Assembly (NCBI GenBank): GCA_011503125.2 | Contig: WWBZ02000022.1 | Coordinates: 4,650,001-4,714,000, forward strand | DNA: 64,000 nucleotides | DNA from: Botryosphaeria dothidea | Taxonomy: Eukaryota; Ascomycota; Dothideomycetes; Botryosphaeriales; Botryosphaeriaceae | Direction: 5' to 3' | In this document: positions 22,901 through 33,372 of the stretch, piece by piece | Layout: every line of letters begins with the position of its first letter | How positions within the stretch are numbered: the first letter of the stretch is position 1 | Position numbers and translations under genes: made by a program | The notes under the pieces: model-generated | What the model saw: the letters and a program-made list of their open reading frames with translations, nothing else | The model's database searches: none | Told to the model about the DNA's origin: nothing

Positions 22901-25900
22901 CGCGGGCGCAGGGCGGCGCCGCACGAGCTGCTAGGCGCGCCGGTGCTGGAGTGGAACGACTTGGCGCCGACGTGGCGGAACCAGCTGACGCTACGGCACG
23001 TACCTTGGCTTGCGGGGCACCGGGTCGGTGGTAGCATCGTGTTTCCCGGGGCGGGCTACATGGCCATGGCGGGCGAGGCGGTGCGGCAGCTGACTGGCGT
23101 GACGGCGTACAGCCTGCGGGATGTCGTCTTCGCCAGCGCGATGTTGCTGGACGAGGGCGGCGACGACGGCGTCGAGGTGATGACGACGCTGCGTCGGGTG
23201 CGGCTGACGGCATCGCTGGAGAGCGACCGCTGGTACGAGTTCGAGGTCTCGTCCTGCGATGGCACCGCGTGGACCAGGCACTGCTGGGGCCAGGCCGGGC
23301 CTGGCGAGCCGGCGGGCCTTGCAGACGTCGCCGCCGTTCCCGCAGCGGCACTCCCCCGGGCGGTGGATGCGCCGCGCTGGTACAAGACGATGGCAAGGGT
23401 CGGCATCGACTACTCCGGGCCGTTCCAGCGGCTCTCGCACGTCTCGGCGCATCCGACCGAGAACGTCGCCCGCGCCACGGCCTTGGCCGGCGTGGAGTCG
23501 ACGAACAGGCAATGCCAGCTCCATCCGTCGGCCGTGGATGCCGCGATGCAGCTCATGGCCGTAGGCTCGTGCCGCGGCCAGGCCCGCCTGCTCGGCTCCG
23601 TTGCTGTCCCGACCTTCATCGCACACGCGCACGTGCGAGGCGAGGACACGTCGGCGCTGCTGCAGCTGCAGCTGCAGGCCCGCGCGGCGCCGATGGCAGG
23701 CGGAGGCTTCGGCGCCGACGCTGCAGCCTCGGCGCACGGCAGGACGGTCTTGGTGCTCCGCGGCCTGCGTGCTTCCCCGGTCGACGGCGGCCCGCGCCGC
23801 GCCGCGCGCCTGGCCACGGCCGCGCAGCTGGAGTGGAAGCCGCACATCGACCTGGTGGACGTGGGGCGGACGATGCGGCCGCGCGCCGGCGGACATGCCG
23901 CCTGGGCCGATCTCGAGCGCTTCTTTTTCCTCTGCGCCGACGACGTGCTCGAGCAGCTCCACCAGCGCGGCCCGGGGCCGGGCCCATCCGCGCCCCACCT
24001 CCAGCAGCTGCACGGCTGGCTGCAGCGCTACGTCGCCGGCGTGGTCGAGCGCGGCAGCCCGCTGTTCGGCCGCGCAGAGCGCCTGCCCGCTGCGCAGCGT
24101 GAGGTCGAGGTGCGCCGCGCATGCGCTCAACTGCTCGCCACCGATCTGCGCCCGTGCGCCGTCGCTCTCGAGCGGCATCGCGCCCAGCTGCCGGCCATGT
24201 TCGCGGGCTCGCGGGCGCCGCTGGACGTGCTGATGCAGGACGGCACGCTGCACCGGCTGTACGACTTCCTCAACGCGTGGGACTGCAGCCGCTTCTTCGA
24301 GCTGCTCGGCCACGCGCAGCCGGCGCTGCGTGTCTTGGAGATCGGCGCAGGCACGGGCGGGACGACGGCCGTCATGCTGGACGGGCTGAAGGGCACCGAC
24401 GGCGAAAGCCGGTACCAAAGGTACACCTTCACCGACGTCTCGGCCGGCTTCTTCGAGGCGGCTCGCGAGCGCTTCGCCGCCTGGCCTAACATTGACTTCG
24501 CCGTGCTGGACATCTCGCGGGACCCTCTGGAGCAGGGCTTCGACGCGGGCACCTACGACCTCGTCGTCGCGGCAAACGTGCTGCACGCCACACCGTCGCT
24601 GTGCCAGGCGCTGCGCAACGTCGCGAAGCTGCTTCGCCCGGGCACAGGCCGTCTGCTGCTGCAGGAGCTGTGCCCGGCGGCCAAGTGGATGAACTTCCTG
24701 TTCGGCACGCTGCCCGGATGGTGGCTGGCTGCGGACGAGGGCCGCGCGGGCCTGGACGAGCCGTACGTCGACCCGTCGCGCTGGGACGAGGCGCTGCGTG
24801 CGGCTGGCTTCGGCGGCGTGGAGTCGGTGGTGTACGACCGGCCGCCACCGTTCCACGTCAACGCAAACATGGTTGCGCGAGTGGCGCCCGCCTGCCACAG
24901 GCACGAGCGCATCACCTTCGTCGTCGACGATGACAATGGCGACAACGGTGGCGGCAGCCTGCAGAAGCGGTTCGCTGCGGCCTACGAACAGGAGGGCTTG
25001 GCTGTTGACTGGCGCACGCTGGCCGACGAGATGCCCCAAGGGCAGGACATCGTGGCACTGCTGGACCTCGAGAGGCCGTTCCTAGACGACATCTCTCCCG
25101 AGCACTTCGGCCGGCTGATCAAATGGGCAGCAGCACTGGCCGGCCGTGAGGCGGGTGTTTTATGGCTAACTCACCCCTCGCAGATGGCCTGCCCCGACCC
25201 CAGGTACGCGCAAATCCTGGGGCTGGCGCGCAACATCCGCTCGGAGCTGTCGGTCGACTTCGCCACGGTCGAGCTCGATGACGTGACCGATGACGCGCTG
25301 CCGGGAACGCTCGTGCGGCTGTATCGCAATTTCGAGCAGCGCGATCGGAGGGGCAGATGGGATCCGGATTTCGAGTACGCCATCGAGCGCGGCGTGCCGC
25401 ACGTGGGGCGGTTCCGTTGGTTCTCCGTAGAGCACGCTCTCGAGTCACAGAAGCCCGGACCGTCACAGAATGAGACGATGGCAAGACTGACAATTGACTG
25501 CAGAGGACTGCTGCAAACTCTGCGGTATTCAGCGGCAGAACTGCCGGTGCTGGAGCCCGACGAAGTTCGTATCAAGATACGTGCTTGCGGACTGAACTTC
25601 AAGGTGAGGGACGTAGTATCACTTTGCTAGGCAGTTGTTAATACGCCAGTGTAGGACGTTTTAATTGCCATGGGCATGGTGCCCGATACCAACCTCGGCT
25701 TAGAGGGTGCTGGGACTCTCGTTGAGGTTGGCAGCGCCGTTGCTGATTTCCGCATTGGTGACAGGGTCATGGCCATGTGCAGAGATGGCCACGCCTCGCA
25801 CGTCGTGGCCAAGGCCGTAATGTGCGCCAGAATCCCCGATGACTTGAGCTTTCGCCAGGCAGCGACGATTCCGGTCGTTTACGCAACAGCAATCCGCGCT

Positions 25901-28082
25901 CTACTAGACGTCGGCAACCTCAAAGCATGCCAGGTAAGCTTCTTCTTCTTCTTCTTCTTCTTCCGACCTGTCGCGCAGCGGCTTATCGTGTGATTTCAGA
26001 CAGTCTTGATCCACTCTGCCTGCGGCGGCGTCGGCATTGCCGCAATCCAGATCTGCCAGGCTGTCGGAGCCAAGGTAGTGCCGCCCATGCTCCCGTTATC
26101 TGTCCATGCATTGACCGCGATCACCTTCAGATTTTCGCCACTGTGGGCAGTGAAGAGAAACGACGCTACCTCACCGAGACCTTTGGCATTCCTCCATCTT
26201 TCATCTTCGATTCGAGGAGCTCGTCCTTCGCCCCCGCAGTGATGGACGCAACGCGCGGCCAAGGTGTCGACCTCGTTCTGAACTCGCTCTCTGGCGAGCT
26301 GCTCCACCAGTCGTGGGCGTGCGTCGCCGAGTTCGGGACGATGGTGGAGATTGGAAAGCGCGACCTTATCGAGCGGGGGAAGTTGGCGCTGCGTCCGTTC
26401 GAGGCAAACCGCACCTACGCTGCCGTTGATCTTTCGCACATCTGCTTGCACAGGAAGGATGTAGTCAAATCGTAAGTTTGGTTGCCAAGAGAGCTTGTCC
26501 GTTCTGTTCCTGAAAACAAGTGAATAGGCTCCTGGAGAGGACATTGTCCCTTTATCGCGGGGGAAGCATTGCCGCGATCGAGCCGGTAGAGGTGTTCGAC
26601 GCCGGACGAACCGAGGATGCCTACCGCTTCATGCAGAAGGGCACGCATATTGGGAAGATCGTCCTCGAGATGCCCGACGATCCCGCCGAGCTGCGGCCTG
26701 TGGCAAAGAGGGGGAGGCTCCGTCTCCGGGCCGATGCGGCCTACATCATCACCGGTGGTCTGGGCGGGCTCGGCAGGGCGACGGCGCGGATGATGGTCGA
26801 GAGCGGCGCGAGTTGCTTGGTTTTCATATCGAGAAGCGGGAGGACGACCCCTTCCAACGACGCTTTTCTCTCGGAGCTCGAGGCCGCCGGCTGCGAGCCG
26901 ATTGCTGTCGCCGGCTCGGTTGAAGACGAGGCTACGGTCCGGAGGGCGCTCGAACTGGCAGGCAGGCCGGTCGCCGGTGTTGTGCACGCGGCAATGGCGC
27001 TGCAGGTGAGCAAGAGGCGAGGAGAAACCGCGCAGTATCACTGACAAGCCGGGTAGGACTGTGCGACGCGCGATATGACATACGAAGCCTGGCAAGCCGT
27101 GCTGTGCCCGCGAGTAAAAGGGGCGTGGAACCTGCACAACGCGCTGCTAGACGCCGATCTCGACTTTTTCGTCCTGTTCAGCTCCCTCGGCGGCATCGTC
27201 GGGCAGCAGGGCCAGGCAAACTACGCCGCGACTAACACCTTTCTGGACGCCTTCGTGCAGTACCGGCGCGTGTTAGGCTTGCCGGCGTCTGCAATCGACA
27301 TCGGCCCCGTTGAAGATGTCGGATATGTGGCGCAGTCCGCCCCCCTTCTTCGCCAGATGCGGGCGATGCATGCCTTCACTCTGAGCGAGACGGACGTCTT
27401 GGAAGCCGTGGAGTTGGCCATTGCCCGGTCCGCGCTGGGACCCCAGCACGAGGACATGGACGCAGTCTGTCTGACAGACTCGCCCGTCTTCAGCATCGGG
27501 CTCCGCTCGCACAAACGGCTGGATGATCCCACAACCCGACTCATTTGGCGGCGCGACGTGCGCATGGCCAGGTATGCCAATCTGGAGGAGGACAATGTCG
27601 CCAGAACCACGACGGACAGTGCACAGCAGGACGTCGGTCTGAAGGAGTTCCTCACATCGGCATCCGCCCACCCGGCCGTGTTGGACGATGGCTCATCCGT
27701 CGATTTCCTAGGCCATGAGATTGGGCGGACCGTTTCGCGCTACCTGATGCGTTCTGAGGACGATGTCATGCCGTTGGATCGCACCCTAGACTCACTAGGC
27801 GTCGACTCGCTAGTATCGATCGAAATAAGAAATTGGCTTCAGCAGCAACTGAACTTCAATCCGAATGTGCTGGAGGTTTCGAAATCGTACGTTCCCCTCT
27901 CTCCCACCTCCCCACAAACACGGTCAGATAAACTGATGATAAAAAGAACTCTTAGCCAGCTTGCTCAGTACGCTATTGATTCTCTCCGTGCCAAGAACGC
28001 CCCGAGTGAAGGATCGGATTCCGCTGAGGAGGATGAGGCAAGGAAGAAGTGGGACCAGGTTTTGGAATACAAGGCACCGTAG
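19958..28082 (+). CDS. Highly reducing type I polyketide synthase (KS-AT-DH-cMT-ER-KR-ACP)
   Basis: Twelve exons: 19958-20487, 20543-21044, 21106-21229, 21295-21846, 21900-22340, 22395-25603, 25655-25933, 26000-26074, 26131-26471, 26528-27005, 27057-27886, 27956-28082 (2495 aa, all phases consistent). Visible sites: KS TACSSS (Cys184), VECHATGT and [16 protein letters not shown] (Ser615); [14 protein letters not shown] (His925) and the Asp of AVDAAMQ (about 1098); c[11 protein letters not shown] (about 1365); ER GLNFKDV and [18 protein letters not shown] and [25 protein letters not shown] (Ser2428). No release domain follows the ACP, as is usual for HR-PKSs, so release needs a separate enzyme or acceptor. 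It makes a reduced, possibly C-methylated chain. The junction near 21045-21105 is uncertain: an alternative (donor 21058, acceptor 21097) adds seven residues. The ATG at 19892 is an alternative start. Confidence 0.93.
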
Positions 28083-28464
28083 ATGGTATCGACCGGGCAC
28101 CGGGGGGAAAAAAAAAAGGGTAACGAGCGAGGAGTTGCTCATATGATCACGGCTTCCGGGCTAGTGTTCAGGTGATTCCACGCAAAAACGCGTCCAGGCC
28201 GAGTTCGGACGTGACCGACGTTGTGTCGGAAATCTCTCCCCAAATAACCGCTCCACCTTCATTCTGAGCTAGCAGGATATGTCGGTACTGCTAGTAGGTT
28301 CGTACTCTATGGCCATAAAAAGAGTCTTTTCTAAAAACTTACTAAGAAGAAGTATATTACTATTACGTCCGTCTAGTAGAAAGAAGAAAAGATATAGGGT
28401 CTATTAGACTAGAAAGAAATAGCTATTAAAATTATATAGTTTACAGCCTCTTAATAACTATTTT
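28083..28464. other. PKS 3' flank with a short RIP-mutated relic (about 28315-28440)
   Basis: After the PKS stop there is ordinary sequence to about 28300. Then about 125 bp rich in TA and CTAG-like words and nearly free of CpA/TpG follow, as in the left end of the window. It directly abuts the second copy of the dispersed repeat. It is a mutated repeat fragment of unknown family. Confidence 0.55.
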
Positions 28465-28695
28465 CTTAGGGATTTCACGTGGCTTGGCTGAACTTGGCTC
28501 TCCTGTGCGCATGCAAGCACTTCGTGGAGATCTCATGGTGGGCGGGACGGAAATCACGAGTCCCGTGGCAAACCCGCCGGAGAGGGAAATTGGCGGCTGA
28601 GAGCAAATTCCTTCGCAGGTCTGGGTCGGATGCACAAAGAGCTTGCGTGGTGGGCATGTGTTCGTCGTAATCGTATCATGGTGGAATGAGTCGGA
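28465..28695. repeat. Dispersed repeat, copy 2 (right of the PKS locus)
   Basis: Direct-orientation relative of 15543-15785. The minus-strand frame contains GGFATGLVIS and RSACMRTGEPSSAKPRE, against GGFVTRLVIS and RSACTRTREPSSANPRE in copy 1. Together the two copies bracket the methyltransferase-P450-PKS block. The copies are diverged, so the repeat is old. No terminal repeats or target duplications could be fixed. Confidence 0.7.
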
Positions 28696-28922
28696 GTTTA
28701 GAGTGCGGTGGCCCTGACGATGTGCAGTCAAATCTTCATAGCAGCAAGTGCGCGAAGACACATGGCACTGCGTTGCTGGCTCACACTCGCGCCAACTAGC
28801 TACCGAAGGATGCGAACGAATGGACGTAACCGAACTGTAGTCACATGAATCTCAACAAGAATGTTGGTCACGCACGATGTGGCAAGTGTGTTCTATTTCC
28901 TAGCCCACTCTTTCTGTTCTTC

Positions 28923-30559
28923 TTAACTTGCCCACTTTGAGACAACCCAGTTCTCAAGGTAATAATCCTCGATCATCCGAGTTAGTGTCTCAAACCTTCC
29001 GTGTTCTCTCATAGCCTTCCGGAGCCAGTCTTCTTGTAATGAGACTCGATGCTGCTACAGAGAGGTCGCACAAAGTGCGAGAGTCTACGTACAAGCGAGA
29101 GCTATAAAGTTGCGAAGTACGTGACATCACCGCGTGCACGCGCGTCTGCTGCCTACACGTCATCACGTGCACTGCCTCAACACCACTTCTTCGTTCAGCC
29201 GTTACACTTCTTCAGACTCGCTAATTCCCGCAAAAGACACACGTCGTATACCAATGTTGTCGTGCTGCTCATGGTTGTCGCGAAAGAATTCCAGACTTGT
29301 ATCGAGCGCTCTGTCCCTAAGAACGCGAAATACCTCTTTCCACGATCCGTCGTAAAGGCAGCAGCTTTCGACCTCAAGGATAACTATCTTTCCAGCGTCA
29401 TCTGAGAGCCCCTCCTCTAGCGTCGCAAGTCTCATATGAGCGTTTGTGAGCTTGATCTTCCGGGTGGATTCGGGTAGGCTCAGGAAGATATCATCAGACA
29501 TGGGAGAGTTCTGTGTATAATCGAGGGTGAGATCCAGCTCTTGAAGACATACACAAGCCTCGATTAACGAAGCTATATCGTCGAGGTTATAACGCGGTGC
29601 TGTAAATTTTCTATCATTAGCTCTAGTAGGACATAATGAATGACAAACAGGTGAAGACGACCGCTTCAGATCTTCAACAGATCTCGTCCAATATACTTAC
29701 CACCTAAATCGTAATTTTGAACATTGACCATTAAGTGGCGGACACCAATGACAATTCTATCAAAGAAAATACCCGGTGAAATGTGCTCCTCAACTTCGGG
29801 GCTATCGCGTAACTCGGTGATATTTAGAGACGCAACGTTTGAGCCAGCTACCTCAAGTGCAGACAATACTGTGGCATATGCATAGTTTGCCAAGGGGTAC
29901 AAGTGACGCAGATCTGATGATAGGTCAGGCTCATAAGATTCCGAGTGGATGTTAACAGTATCGACATTTTTGAGGTTATTAAGGATCATCGTCAGGAGTG
30001 CCGCGTGGATGCCAGAGTCTCGCACAACCCGCTCGTTCTCAGCCCAGATCGACAGATGGCCAGATGATCTTTCGAGGAATGAGTCCGTCGGCTTCGCATC
30101 GATGGAGATGACAAGAATAGTGAGGGAGCGGGAGTATTGAGATACTATCTTGCTGCGAGACCGACGAAGCAGGCGAGCCAGCTCCACCTTCGTAAAGCGA
30201 ACGTGAGTGTCTTCGAACTTCTTTTTGACGTGCACTGCCCGGCACTTGAAAGCGAGCTCCCTGCAGGTGAGACGAAGGGCCCGGATGGGGTCGAGAGTGA
30301 TCTTCTCAGGCTCGAGAAGAGTAGACGAGTCAGGAAAATCTTCCCAAAATGCTGCATGTATAGAGCGAAGCTCAAGGTAACTGCAGATCTTCTCGAGCAG
30401 CTCCATCGGGAGCGTGGTGAGCGGACTCGCGGAAGATCTGAGCTGGCGGGACACATCGGTGCTGTCAGTCGGTTCGTGCTCCATGGCCATGGCGGATCTG
30501 GGCGGCGCCGTTTGCATGGCTGCGTCGGGATCGGGTTCTGCGTCGGTTGGAGCGGACAT
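28923..30559 (-). CDS. F-box domain protein (F-box paralogue 3)
   Basis: Three exons: 30559-29701, 29599-29208, 29054-28923 (460 aa). Intron 1 is 101 bp with a GTAAGT donor and GCTAATGA branch; intron 2 is 153 bp with a weaker GTGTAA donor. The F-box reads LTTLPMELLEKICSYLELRS. The last exon encodes LRKAMREHGRF and MIEDYYLENWVVSKW, which parallels the C-terminal Gly-Tyr-Tyr region of the two F-box genes at 9985-13887 and is the main support for this exon. The region between has leucine-rich spacing but no clear repeats. Likely an SCF substrate receptor. The third exon is an inference from that parallel. Confidence 0.65.
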
Positions 30560-31022
30560 GGTGCAGTGCGGTCGGTGAGGTTTTGTGTCGAGTTGAGAGT
30601 CGGTGCGAGTTGCGCGCTTTGCTGGAGGTGAAGGTACTCTTTCGCGCTAACCGCTTTGGGTCGCGCAGCCAGTGTTGCGTAATGTGTCAGATCCCTCGTC
30701 TGTCTCCCCCCTGCGCTACCTACAAACAGTATCTATATGGATGTACATAGTGATATAATTGCGGGTTGTTTAAAATATACTCCTGTCGCTGCCGTCTAGA
30801 AAGTAGAACGTATAAAACAAATTATTATCAGTACTACCGTTCAGATTCCAAACCCACGGGTGCATCAAAATCTTTCGCATCGCAAGCATGACGCGGATGG
30901 TGGATCGAGAGGACATATTAATAGTTTCACATGAGGAATCCGCATTCAGAGAGAAAAAAAAAAAAAAACCTCATTGTCTCTTATTCATTCAGACACTTCA
31001 ACCAGTAATCGTATCACAAAGG
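30560..31022. other. Intergenic region
   Basis: About 460 bp holding the upstream region of the third F-box gene and the 3' flank of the Atg22-like gene. It contains an A-rich run at about 30950-30968. No gene was seen. Confidence 0.4.
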
Positions 31023-32856
31023 TCAAGGCGTTTTCCGTCCACCATTTACAGTCTCCACAGTAAGATCTCCCTCCTCAGCCCCCTCAACAATCTCCTCCAC
31101 CGTCCTGCCGCTCTCACGGGCGACCCTGAGAAGCTTCCGCTCCTCGACATACTTCCTGCAGTTTTCCCGGCCCTTCTCCACATCGACGAACCAGATGACG
31201 ATGCTCGCGGCGGTGCACAGGGCCACCAGGAAGGGAAATCCGAGCCAGTTGTTGTTCGTGCTGTTGATGATGGCCTGGACGACGTTGGGACCGATGATGG
31301 AGCTGGCGCGGTTGGTGATGCCGTACAGGCCGAAGTACATGTTCTCGTATCCGCGCGGCGTCACCTCGCTCATCATGGTCTGGGCGTAGGCGTAGTAAGG
31401 CGCTTGAAACAGGCCGAAGAGGATGTTGTAGATCCAGAAGTCGTAGATGTGGTGGTAGCCGATGCGGGTGGTCCACAGGCCGAGCATGCCGTAGAAGGGG
31501 ATGAAGACGCTGAAGAAGTTGGTGATCATGAACATGCGTTTGGTCGAGATTTTGAAGTAGCGCTGGATGTACCAGAAGGAGAAGGTGGAGAAGGTGGAGC
31601 AAACGGCTTGCGAGATACCGAGATAGGTGATTTGCAGGAAGCTGAAGTTCACTTGGTCGGCTTGAATGATGCTGATTAGAGTGCCAGTCGTGTTGAGCCC
31701 GTCGGCCAGGAGGAAGAAGGCGACGAGGTAGATGAATGTTTGCGGGAGGTGGCGGACTTCTTTAAATGCAAGCAGGACCTGCTTCCAGCCGATGGTTGCG
31801 TAGGAAGAGCCCCTTGGAATCTTCGGGCCAGGGCGCCGCTGCTGAAAGATGAACCACCAGATGCCGAGCACAATCCAGTATGTATTGGTCAGGAAATGGG
31901 CCCAGTTGTTGGCATAGTCATGGCCTTGCAATGGTAGCAGAATGCTCAGGTTGATGGCCAGGGTCAAAAGGTAGCCGATGTTGGAGTGGGCGGTGGAGAT
32001 GTTGGAGATGTGGTTCTTCTCCAAACTCTCAATCTTGTCGTACTCGTCCTGGCTGATCTTGGCTTCCTTCAAATCTTCTTCGCGAGCTTTCCGCACATGG
32101 GGCATGTACCTTGCCAGGCGTGGAAAGAGGGCAGCGTAGAAGACGAGGGTGGCTCCGTACGCAATGTAGCTCACGATATACAGACCCATGGCAGTGCGCC
32201 ACTGGGCAGCACCCTTCACGCTCATGAAGCCGTATTGAAAGATCCAGCATATCACCGTCAGGACGAGAAGCAGCCATCTTCCAAAGGAACCGTAGTCGGC
32301 AGCGCTTCCAAGCCAGACGAAAAGTAAGGTCATGACAGCAAAACACAGGCCGTTGGCAATGAGGACAACCGAGGCGACACTGCGGGTTCCCTTGCCCCAG
32401 GGTACAACGCACGCGCCATCGCCGCAGTTTCCAGCAACAGGAGGGGATATGGAGGGATCGTGGCCGGCAGAGGTCAGGGCGGATTGGAATCTGGGCGCGA
32501 GTCAGCGGTGGATGCGCGAGCAAGATACCCGGCGATACGCACAGTGTCTGGCTGTAGGAGCCTGGGCCAACGCCATTGTCGCCATTGTAGTAGAGGTAGT
32601 AGGCCCACAGCTCTCTGCGGGTGGTGGTGGGCTGGTCGAAGGCGTCTTCGCCGGCGCCGAACAGCTGCTCGTATTGCTCGAGGTTGTCGCGCAGCTTCTG
32701 GTCGCGCTCGTTGGCAGGCTGGCGGGCAGCGACTGTGACGGCGTCGTGGAGGGCGTGTTTCGTGGCGGTCATGGCGGCGGGCGAGGCCAGCAGCGGCTCC
32801 AGCGACGGGCGGCGGGGACGATCGGACGACGACGAGGAGGAGGCATGGCGGGACAT
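31023..32856 (-). CDS. Atg22-like major-facilitator permease
   Basis: Exons 32856-32543 and 32490-31023 (52-bp intron; frame checked) give 593 aa. After a polar N-terminus comes YYLYYNGDNGVGPGSYSQ, then a luminal Asn/Gly-rich loop (SAGHDPSISPP, GNCGDGACVVPWG), then about ten or more hydrophobic segments, a central charged loop (RKAREEDLKEAKISQDEYDK) and a cytoplasmic basic tail. This order matches the Atg22 family, vacuolar permeases that export amino acids released by autophagy. Several paralogues exist in most Pezizomycotina, so this need not be the orthologue of yeast ATG22. The ATG at about 32772 (MTATKHAL) is an alternative start. It is divergent from the GH3-GNAT gene, 516 bp away. Confidence 0.85.
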
Positions 32857-33372
32857 GCAGCGCGGACGGACATGAGCGATGGTATGTATACTGTGTAGGG
32901 TACGCAGGTACGGCGAGGGCGGGGATTCGGCGGGTGGTGCTGGAGCGGGCCTGGCGCGGTCGATCCGATGTGCTTATCGTCAGCGTTGCATCCACCCGCC
33001 AACCCCGCGCTCCCTACCGCACGCTACGCTGCTCTCTCCCCCACTACTGCCCGTCATCCACGCCAAAACACCCGCCGGTGCCAGTCCCGAATCCCACCTC
33101 GCCGCGCCGCCTAGCCAGCATTAGCCATTGCATCCAGCATCCAACGCTCTGCTATCACCTCCTGACTCGTCCGATGGCACCTGGCGTGTCGGCGAGATAG
33201 CGTCCGTCATCCGGCAATCTGCTCGTCTTCCAGCGCCCATCAGCTCCACTCTGCTCCCTTTTTGCTCCTCCGCCGGAATTGCCTGTTTGGGCATCGCGAA
33301 GCCTACTTTTCCTCCACCGCGCCTTTGATTCCACCTGCACGTCAGAGCCTGCAGCGGAGAACACGAGACACC

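Noticed and set aside
20574..25435. Long minus-strand ORFs (up to 682 codons) opposite the PKS
   Set aside because: Antisense frames of a GC-rich coding sequence; they contain no domains, while the plus strand carries every catalytic motif.
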